Assembly: GCA_964636205.1 (NCBI GenBank)
Contig: CAZWPF010000001.1
Location: 1-64,000, forward strand
Length of the DNA stretch: 64,000 nucleotides
DNA from: JBEBVQ01 sp964636205
Lineage (GTDB): Bacteria > Bacteroidota > Bacteroidia > Chitinophagales > Chitinophagaceae
Direction of reading: 5' to 3'
Below the pieces are notes generated by a model. That model was not told where the DNA came from. It made no database searches and saw nothing but the letters and a program-made list of their open reading frames with translations. A program made the translations under genes and the position numbers. Below are positions 25,701 through 34,300 of this stretch, one piece after another (positions within the stretch are counted from its first letter, which is position 1; every line of letters begins with the position of its first letter).

Positions 25701-26091
25701 CCAAATCAACCGTCCCGGCAGGCACATCCTGAAATTGAGAATCGTCTTTTTTGCCAATATTGGTTTGACGGTATTCGTCGTAACTATTATAAAGGATTAT
25801 CTTAAATCGATTAGGGAAAGTGCCCCCCATTTTTTGTTCAACGACAGTAATATCATTCTCCGCTTGTTCCGCAATGAATCTTGCCAATTCGCGCCCCGCA
25901 GCATCGTAGTGGTACACCCTAAAATGTTCGGTATCGAAAAATCGCCAGTCGAATTTCCGGTACTGCACCCGATTCTGACCATAGGTCTCCAGATAGGTCT
26001 GTGCGCTGGCAGCCGAAGCGATAAACAGCGAGATACCCGTACCTAATAGGAGGGAATATTTTTTTATGTAATTAGAGAATGGGTGGGTCAT
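22732..26091 (-). CDS. Large envelope protein: peptidase-MA-like, TolB-like propeller and outer-membrane barrel
   Basis: A 1119-residue predicted outer-membrane protein. The signal peptide ends ASAASAQ. Residues ~35-280 resemble the peptidase MA-like region (RVYHYDAAGRELARF, then VWTTEGFVSYL), but no HExxH is present, so catalysis is doubtful. Residues ~300-620 have the blade pattern of a TolB-like propeller. A polar linker (about 630-710) follows. The last ~400 residues alternate like a barrel with Omp85/surface-antigen C-terminal strands (GMAVGYGTGLRTMLFGYF and a final FSIGTDF). I cannot name its function. It is followed by the MCE and OstA-like genes on the same strand, so a role in envelope assembly is plausible. 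Confidence 0.75.
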   Translation of the reverse strand: MTHPFSNYIKKYSLLLGTGISLFIASAASAQTYLETYGQNRVQYRKFDWRFFDTEHFRVYHYDAAGRELARFIAEQAENDITVVEQKMGGTFPNRFKIILYNSYDEYRQTNIGKKDDSQFQDVPAGTVDLAGDRLVVYFTGVHSDLRRQLRAGMSKVILQRMLFGENFREMVKNAVLLNLPVWTTEGFVSYLVDGWDSRTDSEWKNLVGGNPEKNFHELAEINPEIAGKAFWKYISDTYGDNAMKNLLYAMELKSSLNQGVKLTLGQTAKQTYDSCVNYYKRVYSADSLIHQVADSNYQILEIPIPLDNSVLRSVRVSPKGSDVAYVVWKEGEYNVYLHKTKDEQTRAVILSGGQKNHNEKLPDPDYPLLAWSNNGYKLAILYRQGTKTKLRIYNSLKARIENYTIPDRRFDRLTGISFTEDDRKLIFSAIRRSQSDLYEFTIRGSRMNNITNDAWDDMQPWFVSGGSRKGIIFLSNRPEPSIDVPIGINELPVGPLQAYFYNTKTKSTQLLRCSDFKTGNITQPIQYGSDNFAFLYDANGVRNKYVVVFGRDQQNRDSAYAVPVTNYFSDIISHQYNPASNQVADVIKEGNSLKIYFRPLVIPGKNIDPVVPQPTTLSQEQTRAVSPSRIIRAPQINTSRPSKQETGSILKQGTAFRTEFSDAPAESQEQVKDAEEIAVIEKAAPEEFSNSSTTEIDSTYIKMRAQPYRLSLKPDFFTVRLDNSILFMKYQSVQQTPGNFSNPALGGLLSVSLNDVMENHRFTGGIRLPVTFSGVSYFLQYENFTRRVDWGLLFLRNQQTYTVPVTFIDAGSGIPLFTREYLGKNATNMIQGSASYPFDRIRSIRMHMGVRQDVLDFKAQDALSLEYLPRDHQYWAMSRAEFIFDNSNSPTLNITEGYRYKFFAEYMYKLSNGNGGFYNFGTDFRYYHKIYKHFIVATRVAAAHSAGDQKILYYLGGVDNWMAPKFNQNSPPPSDGKFAFQALATNMRGYQQNARNGSTYAVFNGELRLPLVTTFARNHVQSAILRHMQLVPFIDMGSAWHGLLPNSENTSNTYRFGPDQQAPNVTMELKVPGTGGMAVGYGTGLRTMLFGYFLRLDAAWNIEGRRKPIWYFSIGTDF

Positions 26092-26219
26092 ATCAGGCTG
26101 TAAATTTAACTACAATTATACATGTGTCTGACTTGCTTCGGATTTTATCAAAAAAATAACGCCAGACCATCCGGCTGGCATTTCGGGCATTGTTTTAGGG
26201 TGATTCCGATTGCAATCGA

Positions 26220-26227
26220 TAAGTTTG
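26220..26227 (+). promoter_or_regulatory. -7 box of the MBL hydrolase gene
   Basis: TAAGTTTG matches TAnnTTTG and lies 31 bases upstream of the start codon. A T-rich GTTTTAG near 26192-26198 is about 21 bases upstream and may act as the -33 element. Confidence 0.55.
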
Positions 26228-26258
26228 CATTCTAAGTTAATAAAATTTTGGATTTAAT

Positions 26259-26903
26259 ATGCTTCAGATACATAGTTTTACTTTCAACCCCTTTCAGGAG
26301 AATACTTATTTGATTGTAGCCGAAGATAAACAATGCTGGATAGTGGATCCGGGTATGTTTAATGATATTGAGAGAAGGGAAGTGACCGGATTTTTACAAG
26401 AAAATGGTTTGCTGCTTAGAGGGATTATTAATACCCACACTCATATTGATCATATTTTAGGCGTGCCCTTTTTGATCGAACAGTATAATGTTCCATTTCA
26501 AATTCACCAGCTAGATGAGCCGGTATTAAAGAATGCCCCGGCTTCAGCGATGATGTTTGGGATGCCATTGGGTGATGTGCCGGTGCCGGATTCTTATATT
26601 CCTGAAAATCAGATACTAATGTTGGGGGCAGAACAGTTGCAGGTGTTTTTTACTCCGGGTCATTCTCCGGGTAGCATCAGCTTTTATTATGCTCCGGGAG
26701 GTTGGATTTTGAGTGGTGATGTTTTGTTTGCAGGTAGCATCGGAAGAACGGACCTGCCCGGTGGCGATTTTGATACCTTGATAGCCAGTATTAAGAATAA
26801 CTTATTGCCACTGCCGGATGAAACTGTGGTTTATTCGGGTCACGGTCCGGCAACAACGATCGGTGCGGAAAGGCGTGATAATCCTTTTTTACAAGGGATT
26901 TGA
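26259..26903 (+). CDS. MBL-fold metallo-hydrolase (glyoxalase II-like)
   Basis: A cytoplasmic metallo-beta-lactamase-fold hydrolase of 214 residues. The THTHIDH motif gives His60, His62, Asp64 and His65; further metal ligands are His135 (GHSPGS), Asp154 (SGDVLF) and His195 (SGHGPAT). All seven expected positions are filled, so a two-metal site should form. Its length and the FAGSIGRTDLPGGD block match the YcbL/type II glyoxalase-like subgroup, which acts on thioesters. The true substrate is not readable from sequence. It has its own promoter box and no same-strand partner close by. Confidence 0.92.
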   Translation: MLQIHSFTFNPFQENTYLIVAEDKQCWIVDPGMFNDIERREVTGFLQENGLLLRGIINTHTHIDHILGVPFLIEQYNVPFQIHQLDEPVLKNAPASAMMFGMPLGDVPVPDSYIPENQILMLGAEQLQVFFTPGHSPGSISFYYAPGGWILSGDVLFAGSIGRTDLPGGDFDTLIASIKNNLLPLPDETVVYSGHGPATTIGAERRDNPFLQGI

Positions 26904-26991
26904 GGTTGGAACTTTGCTTGCATAGAGGGATTTTGAAATTATTATTTCTCAGTCAGACGGCAGAATCGATTTTCTGACCATAACATAGTCC

Positions 26992-26999
26992 TATCTTTG
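26992..26999 (+). promoter_or_regulatory. -7 box of the pseudouridine synthase operon
   Basis: TATCTTTG matches TAnnTTTG and lies 28 bases upstream of the ATG at 27028. The upstream region around 26967-26974 is T-rich and could supply the -33 contact. Confidence 0.6.
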
Positions 27000-27027
27000 C
27001 CGATAGCCTTGTGCAAAAAAGTTTATT

Positions 27028-28434
27028 ATGAAAAGAACACCTCCATCAGGATCAGGTAAGAGCCGTCCGGAACGAAAATCAGAAAGCAGACCTCCCAGAG
27101 ATGGTCGTGATGCAAAAGGCAAACCCCGTTTTGATGGCGAGGCGCGTTTCAAAAAAATGTATGGTTCCTCTAATTCGGGCGAACAAAGTGAAGAGAAAGG
27201 GGGAGCTCGCCCCGAAAGACCATCGAAAGCAAAGGGAGGATACGCATCTGACAGAAAGGTAGAACATAAAGGAGGATACCGTTCAAAAAATACCGGCGAT
27301 TTTAGACCGGGAAGCAGGGATGAAGACAAGGGCGGATCTCGTCCGTCAAGACCTTATAAAGACAGAGATGCCGGTTTTTCTGATAGAAAATCAGGAGCAG
27401 GTTATCGTTCAAAAGGTGAAGGAGATTTCAGGCCGGGAAGCAGGGATGAAGACAAGGGCGGACCTCGTCCGTCAAGACCTTATAAAGACAGAGATGCCGG
27501 TTTTTCTGATAGAAAATCAGGTGGAAATTATCGTTCAAAGAGCACTGGCGATTACAGGCCGGGAAGCCGTGATGAAGATCGCAGCGGATCTCGTCCTTCG
27601 CGGTCTTATAAAGACAGGGACACATATTCTTCCGACAGAAAATCTGGAAGTCGGGGCGATTATCGATCTAAAGCGGAAAATGAAAATATTCAGGACGGAT
27701 ATGTGGAGAGAGGAACTGAGTTGCAACCTATGCCGCTGAACAAATATATCGCGCATAGCGGTGAGACCAGTAGGAGGGATGCTGCTACACTGGTAAAGCA
27801 GGGTAAAGTAAGGGTGAATGGCGAACTAATTTTGGATCCCGGTTATAAGGTTCAACCAACAGATGTGGTAAGCTTGGCCGGTAAGAAATTGCGCCTGGTG
27901 AAGCATTTGGCGTATGTACTATTAAACAAACCAAAGGGATATATCACCACCACCGACGATCCAAAAGGTCGTAAAACGGTTATGTCTCTAGTATCATTGC
28001 CCGGCGGGGAGCGCTTATTTCCGGTAGGTCGACTTGATAGGAATACTACTGGTTTGTTGTTGATGACCAACGACGGTGATTTGGCGCAGAAACTGTCGCA
28101 CCCCAGTTTCAAAGTGAAAAAAGTCTATCAGGTAAGTCTGGATAAGCCTTTGACTAAAGCAGATTTTGAAAAGATACTGGAGGGGGTAGAATTGGAGGAT
28201 GGGAAGGCACCCGTAGACGCACTGGCATATCTGGAAAGCAAGAACGAATTAGGTATAGAAATTCATAGCGGTAAGAATCGTATTGTTAGACGGATTTTTG
28301 AATCCTTGGGTTATAAGGTAGAGAAATTAGACAGAGTGATGTATGCTGGTTTGACTAAGAAAAATATCCCGCGAGGTCAATGGAGATTGCTTGCCGATAG
28401 AGAGATTATTTTGTTACGTCATTTCAAAAGTTAG
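27028..28434 (+). CDS. RluB/RsuA-type pseudouridine synthase with repetitive basic N-terminal tail
   Basis: A 468-residue protein in two parts. Residues 1-230 are low-complexity, rich in Arg, Lys, Gly, Ser and Asp, and contain 42-residue tandem repeats (from residue 84). Residues ~235-295 are an S4 RNA-binding domain (MPLNKYIAHSGETSRRDA). The catalytic domain follows, with GRLDRNTTGLLL and catalytic Asp337. The family converts uridine to pseudouridine in rRNA, RluB in 23S and RsuA in 16S; the target here is uncertain. The tail is probably disordered and may bind RNA electrostatically. An amidohydrolase gene starts 8 bases after the stop, so they are likely one transcript. Confidence 0.9.
   Translation: MKRTPPSGSGKSRPERKSESRPPRDGRDAKGKPRFDGEARFKKMYGSSNSGEQSEEKGGARPERPSKAKGGYASDRKVEHKGGYRSKNTGDFRPGSRDEDKGGSRPSRPYKDRDAGFSDRKSGAGYRSKGEGDFRPGSRDEDKGGPRPSRPYKDRDAGFSDRKSGGNYRSKSTGDYRPGSRDEDRSGSRPSRSYKDRDTYSSDRKSGSRGDYRSKAENENIQDGYVERGTELQPMPLNKYIAHSGETSRRDAATLVKQGKVRVNGELILDPGYKVQPTDVVSLAGKKLRLVKHLAYVLLNKPKGYITTTDDPKGRKTVMSLVSLPGGERLFPVGRLDRNTTGLLLMTNDGDLAQKLSHPSFKVKKVYQVSLDKPLTKADFEKILEGVELEDGKAPVDALAYLESKNELGIEIHSGKNRIVRRIFESLGYKVEKLDRVMYAGLTKKNIPRGQWRLLADREIILLRHFKS
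27277..27660 (+). repeat. 126-bp in-frame tandem repeats in the pseudouridine synthase tail
   Basis: Three units begin at 27277, 27403 and 27529, with periods of 126, 126 and 132 bases, each starting with a Tyr-Arg-Ser-Lys codon block. A partial fourth starts at 27661. Units 1 and 2 are almost identical over about 110 bases, which suggests recent duplication. All periods are multiples of three, so unit gain or loss would keep the frame. Confidence 0.9.
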
Positions 28435-28442
28435 GTTCGGAG

Positions 28443-29609
28443 ATGCAATCCCGACTCATCACTGCTGATAGAATTCATAATGGAATACAATGGTTACCTG
28501 TTGATTCCACGTTGGAAATTGCAGATGACGGAACTATTGTTCGAATTCATCAGGATTCTTCGGTAAAAGCAAAGGCAATACATTATTCAGGGGTATTGCT
28601 ACCGGCATTTGTGAATGTACACTGCCATCTGGAATTGTCACATCTGCATGGGGTAATTCCGAGAAATTCCGGGCTTGTTTCTTTTTTGCAACAGGTTACA
28701 AAGACGAGGGCAAGTTTTTCGGATTCACAAAAGAGAGAGGCGAGGCATAGCGCATTTAATGCGATGCGCGCGCGTGGCGTCGGTGCTGTCGGAGATGTTG
28801 CCAATACTACTGATTCGTTGGACTTACGTATCGAAGACAAGATGCATTTTTACAGTTTTGTCGAATGCATCGGTTTTACTGAAACTCGGGCTTCGGAACG
28901 ATTTGAAACATCTAAACGCATCTTAGATCAGTATGAACAGCAGGAAGTGTACAAACATAAGTTGCAGCAATCGATCGTTGCACATGCACCCTATTCGGTA
29001 TCTCCTACTTTGTTTCAATTGGTAGCCAACAATGAAAAAGCCGGGGTGCAGAGTATCCATAACCAGGAGACAGAGGCAGAAGATTTATTCTATCGAAATA
29101 AATCGGGTGAAATAAATATACTTCTGGATGCCCTCGGCATTGACCATAGTTTTTTTAAACCATCAGGATGGAGCTCGATTCAAACTTATGGCAGAAATTA
29201 TCCGGAAACAACCCAGATAATTTTCGTCCATAATACATTTACCGATGTGAAAGATCTCCGGTTTGTACGCGACCGATTCGAACGGCGATATTGGTGCTTA
29301 TGTCCGAATGCAAATTTGTACATAGAGAATCGGTTACCTGATGTGGCTATGCTCAGCAAGGAAGATACGGAACGGATCTGTATCGGTACGGATAGTTTGG
29401 CTTCCAATGATACACTTTGTGTTTATACCGAACTCAAAACATTAAAGGAGCATTTCCCGTTTCTACCTTGGGAAATGCTGTTTCGTTGGGGTACTTCAAA
29501 TGGAGCTGCCGCCCTTAATATGCCGGAGATAGGCAAACTAGAGCCGGGGGGCCGAACGGGAATCATTCAACTGACCGGAGATGCTGAAATCAATTGGATT
29601 ATAGAATAA
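28443..29609 (+). CDS. Amidohydrolase-superfamily protein
   Basis: A cytoplasmic metal-dependent hydrolase of 388 residues in the amidohydrolase superfamily, closest in layout to the deaminase/chlorohydrolase branch. The metal motif VHCHLE supplies His60 and His62; His206 (SIHNQETEAE) and Asp317 (GTDSLASND) are the further expected ligands. Substrate-side blocks HAPYSVS and VHNTFT are also present. Aminodeoxyfutalosine deaminase, guanine deaminase and related enzymes share this pattern, so the substrate is unresolved. It is translated from the same transcript as the pseudouridine synthase, 8 bases downstream. The final strand region resembles the usual composite beta domain. Confidence 0.82.
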   Translation: MQSRLITADRIHNGIQWLPVDSTLEIADDGTIVRIHQDSSVKAKAIHYSGVLLPAFVNVHCHLELSHLHGVIPRNSGLVSFLQQVTKTRASFSDSQKREARHSAFNAMRARGVGAVGDVANTTDSLDLRIEDKMHFYSFVECIGFTETRASERFETSKRILDQYEQQEVYKHKLQQSIVAHAPYSVSPTLFQLVANNEKAGVQSIHNQETEAEDLFYRNKSGEINILLDALGIDHSFFKPSGWSSIQTYGRNYPETTQIIFVHNTFTDVKDLRFVRDRFERRYWCLCPNANLYIENRLPDVAMLSKEDTERICIGTDSLASNDTLCVYTELKTLKEHFPFLPWEMLFRWGTSNGAAALNMPEIGKLEPGGRTGIIQLTGDAEINWIIE

Positions 29610-29632
29610 GATGCTGGAATTTATCGATTCGA

Positions 29633-30142
29633 TTAATCCCATTCGTATTCCGAATTAACCCTTTTGTTGATTCTAGACACCAAGAGATAGCTCGCCGGAC
29701 AGTATTCGATATTGGTTATTAACATATCGTTGTACAGATCGAACGGCCTTTTATGATGATGCGGAAACTCTGAGCAGTCACGCGGGCGCCACTCATAGAC
29801 CGTACACATATTGGTAGTGGTGTCGAGAAACTGACAAGGGGTTGTTTTATTGACCCAATCACCAGATTCTTCTTCCTTATAAAGCCAACGCTCGCGAAAC
29901 TCTCGAGGCGAAATTCCCAGATGATCAGCCGTGCGCTTAATGTCAGACCGTGTCCAGGTAGGAGTCATGGTTTTACAGCAGTTGGCACAGGTTAAGCAGG
30001 AGACATCCTGCCAAACTTTACTGTTTTCTTCTGTTACTAATGTGTCCAGATCATCAGGTACTTTTTCGTCCAGTCTTTTCAGAAAAGTAATGAGATTTTT
30101 TTTGTTGCGGACCAGTTTTCGTCTGAATTGTTGCAGATCCAT
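29633..30142 (-). CDS. YkgJ family cysteine cluster protein
   Basis: A 169-residue protein with a conserved set of cysteines: Cys49, Cys52, Cys55 and Cys56 in CLTCANCC, then Cys103, Cys113 and Cys123. The blocks TPCQFLD, MCTVYEWRP and RDCSEFP are typical of the YkgJ (zinc- or iron-binding cluster) family. Such proteins are often labelled Fe-S oxidoreductases, but activity is mostly untested. The N-terminal ~45 residues are a basic helix. It is convergent with the amidohydrolase gene, 23 bases apart. Confidence 0.9.
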   Translation of the reverse strand: MDLQQFRRKLVRNKKNLITFLKRLDEKVPDDLDTLVTEENSKVWQDVSCLTCANCCKTMTPTWTRSDIKRTADHLGISPREFRERWLYKEEESGDWVNKTTPCQFLDTTTNMCTVYEWRPRDCSEFPHHHKRPFDLYNDMLITNIEYCPASYLLVSRINKRVNSEYEWD

Positions 30143-30317
30143 ATGGGGTAAAGTTACAAAAGAAATGAGGTAATCATTTTAGCGATGCAATGTGGAATGC
30201 ATTATCGGGTAAGATAAGCAATTCAGCAGGTATATTAATAAAATGGCGCAGTAACACGTGAATTCCAACGAGTTTCGTAATGTTGCTGTCTATTAATAGG
30301 ATTTAACCCCCATTTCT

Positions 30318-31196
30318 ATGAAGCATTCTTACCTTATTGTGCCGATCTCGGCTTTAATTGCTTTTTTGTCTTTCTCGGGAAGTTCGTCCGGACCAGCCGC
30401 CGATGGGCGTGGAGATAATACCGGACGGCGTAGTGCGGCATTAACTTGTGGTGCCACAGGTTGTCATGGCTCCGGTTCGCCCGATATTACGCTCAATGCC
30501 AGCTTGATCGATAAGTCGACCGGCGAGCCTATTACAGGAGGTTATGTGCCCGGCAGAGCATATGAAGTGTTGATTGAAGCAACCAATGACCTAAATACTT
30601 TCAACAGATTTGGGTTCCAGGCGGTAATGGTTAATTCAGGCAATGCGCAGGCAGGCGATTTTGTTTCTTCCACTTTATCCCCTGATTATCAAATTTCTAC
30701 TTCCGCAGGTGTCAAAATCGTTGAGCATCGCCGCACGTTGGTGGCTGCCACCAAAGACGATATCAATATGAGCTTTGATTGGGAAGCACCATCTTCTGGT
30801 ACAGGAGCAGTCACTCTTTGGGCTATAGTGAATATAGTTAATGGTAACAGAATGAGCGATGGTGCGGATCGATCCAATATGCCATTCTCAATTACCTTCA
30901 ACGAAGAAGTAACGAGCGCTGTTCAATCGATCGCGCATCGCGATGCCGAGCCCAGATTATTTCCTAATCCTGCTCATGGTTTGGTGCAACTGGATTTAGA
31001 GCAACCGCTTTCGGGCAGTTATTCGGTTGTGGTGTATCAGTTAACCGGTGCGGTAGTTCATAGGGAACAATGGATACCTCATGCCTCCGGTTCTTTGCGT
31101 ATCAATACTTCAGGCTGGCAGAAAGGAATGTATTACATTCAACTGGCACATGAAGCCGGTGGTTATAAGTCGGTGCAGCTTTTGATGGTGAATTAA
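30318..31196 (+). CDS. Secreted choice-of-anchor V-type protein with T9SS sorting domain
   Basis: A predicted exported protein of 292 residues. After the signal peptide (about 1-20) comes a CGATGCH segment (Cys44, Cys49, His50), a CX4CH version of the c-type heme motif. Residues ~52-195 form a Reeler-like beta domain (GYVPGRAYEVLIEATND, FGFQAVMV, FDWEAPSSGTGAVTLWAIVN) that fits the choice-of-anchor V group. The last ~75 residues are a T9SS type A sorting domain (PRLFPNPAHGLV, KGMYYIQL). Relatives often have CxxCH in this position. The gene is monocistronic, with a terminator after it. Function is unknown. Confidence 0.85.
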   Translation: MKHSYLIVPISALIAFLSFSGSSSGPAADGRGDNTGRRSAALTCGATGCHGSGSPDITLNASLIDKSTGEPITGGYVPGRAYEVLIEATNDLNTFNRFGFQAVMVNSGNAQAGDFVSSTLSPDYQISTSAGVKIVEHRRTLVAATKDDINMSFDWEAPSSGTGAVTLWAIVNIVNGNRMSDGADRSNMPFSITFNEEVTSAVQSIAHRDAEPRLFPNPAHGLVQLDLEQPLSGSYSVVVYQLTGAVVHREQWIPHASGSLRINTSGWQKGMYYIQLAHEAGGYKSVQLLMVN

Positions 31197-31231
31197 ATTT
31201 GATTGTGAAAGTATAGTGCAAAATGTAACTT

Positions 31232-31256
31232 AGCCAGAAGAAATTCTGGCTTTGTT
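31232..31256 (+). terminator. Terminator after the choice-of-anchor V gene
   Basis: An 8-bp perfect inverted repeat (AGCCAGAA at 31232-31239 with TTCTGGCT at 31244-31251) has a GAAA tetraloop, followed by TTGTT. It lies 35 bases past the stop codon. Confidence 0.75.
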
Positions 31257-31383
31257 GTAATCAATATGTTCGCACCGAATGGCTCCGGAATAGCAAATAC
31301 AAATTGGATTTTGATAGGGGCGGGATGCTTCTCTGAAAATATTATTTTGCTGCATAACTGATGCGAAAAAGAAATTCACCATT

Positions 31384-34300
31384 ATGAATTCGAGGATAGA
31401 TCGGAAAAAGTTTGACGAGCGCTACCAAAAGTTGAATGAGAATCAGCGGGAAGCTGTCAATATTACCTACGGACCTGCCATGGTGATTGCGGGACCCGGT
31501 ACGGGTAAAACAGAGGTGTTGTCCATGAGAATCGCCAACCTATTGTTGAGTGAGATACAGGTGAATGCCAATGAAATTTTATGTCTCACTTTTACTGATG
31601 AGGCAACAGTCGCCATGCGGAGGAGGTTGCTCGAAATCATCGGCGAAGACGCGCACAGGATCCACATCTTTACCTTTCACGCTTTTTGCAATCAGATCAT
31701 TCAATATTTTCCTGAGTATTTCGGGATGCGGGATTTAAGTCCCATCACTGATTTGGAGCGAATGGACCTGGTATATCATTTAATAGACGAACTGCCCGAG
31801 GGTCATTTACTGAGGCGTTTAAAGGGTAATATCTACTACGATGCCAAGTATTTGATTTCTTTATTTAACCTCATGAAATCTGAGGATTGGAGTCATGAAT
31901 TGATATCGGAGCAAATTGATTCGTATTTGAATGATCTACCGAATAGGGAAGAGTTTCAATATAAGCGTGCCAATTCTAAGAAGGGTATTAAAGTAGGTGA
32001 TCTGAAGGAGGAGGACATAAGAAAGGAGACGGAGAGAATGGAGCGGACAAGAGCCGCGGCGCAATTGTTTCCCGAATATCAGCGCCGAATGGAAGCCGCC
32101 GGTCGCTATGATTTTAGCGATATGATTTTGTGGGTGATCAAGGCGTTTAAGGAGCATTCGGATCTGCTAAGGATACAGCAAGAGCGTTTTCAGTTTATAC
32201 TGGTAGATGAATTTCAGGATACCAGTGGTGCGCAGTATGAGATTTTGACCTTGCTGGCAGATTATTGGGAGGATCCCAATATATTTATTGTAGGTGACGA
32301 TGATCAATCGGTGTTTGAATTTCAGGGAGCGCGAATAGAGAATATCGTAGATTTTTTTAACCGCTACAGTACGTCCATTCAACCGGTGGTTCTTAAAGAG
32401 AACTACCGTTCTACACAGGCGATTTTGGATAAGGCTACACAGTCGATCGAAAACAACCAAACCCGGTTGGTTAAGGTCTTGAAGCAGATTCTGCCAGAAG
32501 AATATAAGCTGGAGAAAGATTTGATTGCATCGCATCCGAGGTTCAAAACCGAGGACGCCGTGCAGCCTGTTGTAAGAGTTTGCTACAACGCCATGCATGA
32601 GGAGGCATATGTTGTAGAGGAGATAGAAGCATTGCGTAAAAAGGGGGTCGACCTCAGCGATGTTGCGGTGTTGTACGCGCAACATCGACAAGCTTCTAAC
32701 ATCATCGCGCAGTTAGAGAAAAAAGGAATACCCTACTGGGTTAAAAGACCGGTAAACATTTTGGACATACCGTTTATTCAGCAGTTACTTCAACTACTCC
32801 GATATATTGAGCAGGAACTGACTCGTCCGTTTAGCGGGGAGGCGCAGCTGTTTCGATTGATGCATGCTCCGTTTTTGGGGATATCTGCTCTGGATATCGC
32901 AAGTTTGAGCATCTACTTGCAAAGTAAGGAGCGCAAGCATGTTTATTGGAGGTATTTGCTTCAGGATGTGTTGTATCTGGAATCGATGGGGTTGTTATCG
33001 ACACCCGCAATTCGAAAACTGGGAGCAAATATCGAACAGTGGATAAAAAATGCCGATTCACTTACCATGCCCATGCTGTTGGAGAAAATCGTTTACGATG
33101 GCGGATTACTTTCCTATATCATGCAGCGCGAAGATCAGATATGGGAGATGCAGGTGCTGCATAGTTTTTTTGAGTTTGTCAGAGAAGAATGCATCAAGCG
33201 GCCGCGTATGAAGATCGGGGAGTTGTTAGAGATAGCCGAACAGATGGATCGGGAACAAATTCCGCTGGGTATTCAGAAAGTGGTAAAGCAAGATAACGGA
33301 GTGCGGTTTTATACTGCTTTTGCGGCGAAGGGGCATGAGTTTGAACATGTGTTTTTGATCGGACTGAATAAGAATTTTTGGGAGGGGAAATCGGGTGGCC
33401 AGCGTGGATTTTCACTGCCTGATACACTGACCGGGAGTTCTTCGACGGAGACAGGGCAAAGCAATAGCGAAGAAGTAGCTCGACGTTTGTTTTATGTGGC
33501 GGTCACCAGGGCAAAGAAATATTTATACATGTCTTATGCTCAGATGGATAACAAGGATAAGGTTTTAGAGCCTTCCCAGTTTGTGGATGAGGTGAGTGCC
33601 GAGCATGAAAGGGAGCAGTTGGCTTTAACCGATAAAAATTTACTGCCCCATTTGGTAACTTCACTGGAGCCGGCTCCTAAAGTGCAAGTAACACTCGCGA
33701 AAAGAGAGCTGATTGACCGGCGACTTGAGAGTTTTGCGCTGAGTGTATCAGCCATGAATAAGTATTTGAATTGTCCGCTCTCTTTTTATTACGAATATAT
33801 ACTGCGAGTACCGGCGGCAAAATCCGATGCCATGGCGTTTGGGACTGCAATACACTATGCGCTGGAACAATTGTTTAAAAAGATGCAAGCTCATCATTTA
33901 AAGATGTTCCCACGGAAAGATGAATTGGTGAGTTGGTTTCAATATGCAATGAGGCGTGAGGAGAGTGCTTTTACAGAACAGCAGTATGAACGTCGCAGAG
34001 AGTTGGGTGTGCAGTTGCTGAGTGATTATTATAATGAGTATTTGGGGATGTTTAATAAGACTACCCTGACTGAATTAAATATATCTAATGTAGTTGTAGA
34101 AGGCGTGCCTATCAAAGGGAAATTGGATAAGCTGGAGTTTACAGGTAATGAATGTGTGGTAGTGGATTATAAAACCGGAGATCCCGACTTTTCCGGGCGC
34201 AAGCAATTGTACGGACCCTCCCCGGAGTCGCCGAATGGTGGTGACTATTGGCGGCAGATGGTATTTTATAAAATATTACTGGAAGTTTTCCCTCCGGCAA

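Noticed and set aside
26162..26180. A short inverted repeat (GCCAG/CTGGC) between the large envelope gene and the MBL gene.
   Set aside because: The region is divergent with no gene ending there, the stem is only 5 bp, and the T run lies on one side only.
27277..27660. Regular direct repeats that could suggest a CRISPR array.
   Set aside because: The repeats are contiguous with no spacers, in frame with the pseudouridine synthase gene and 126 bases long.
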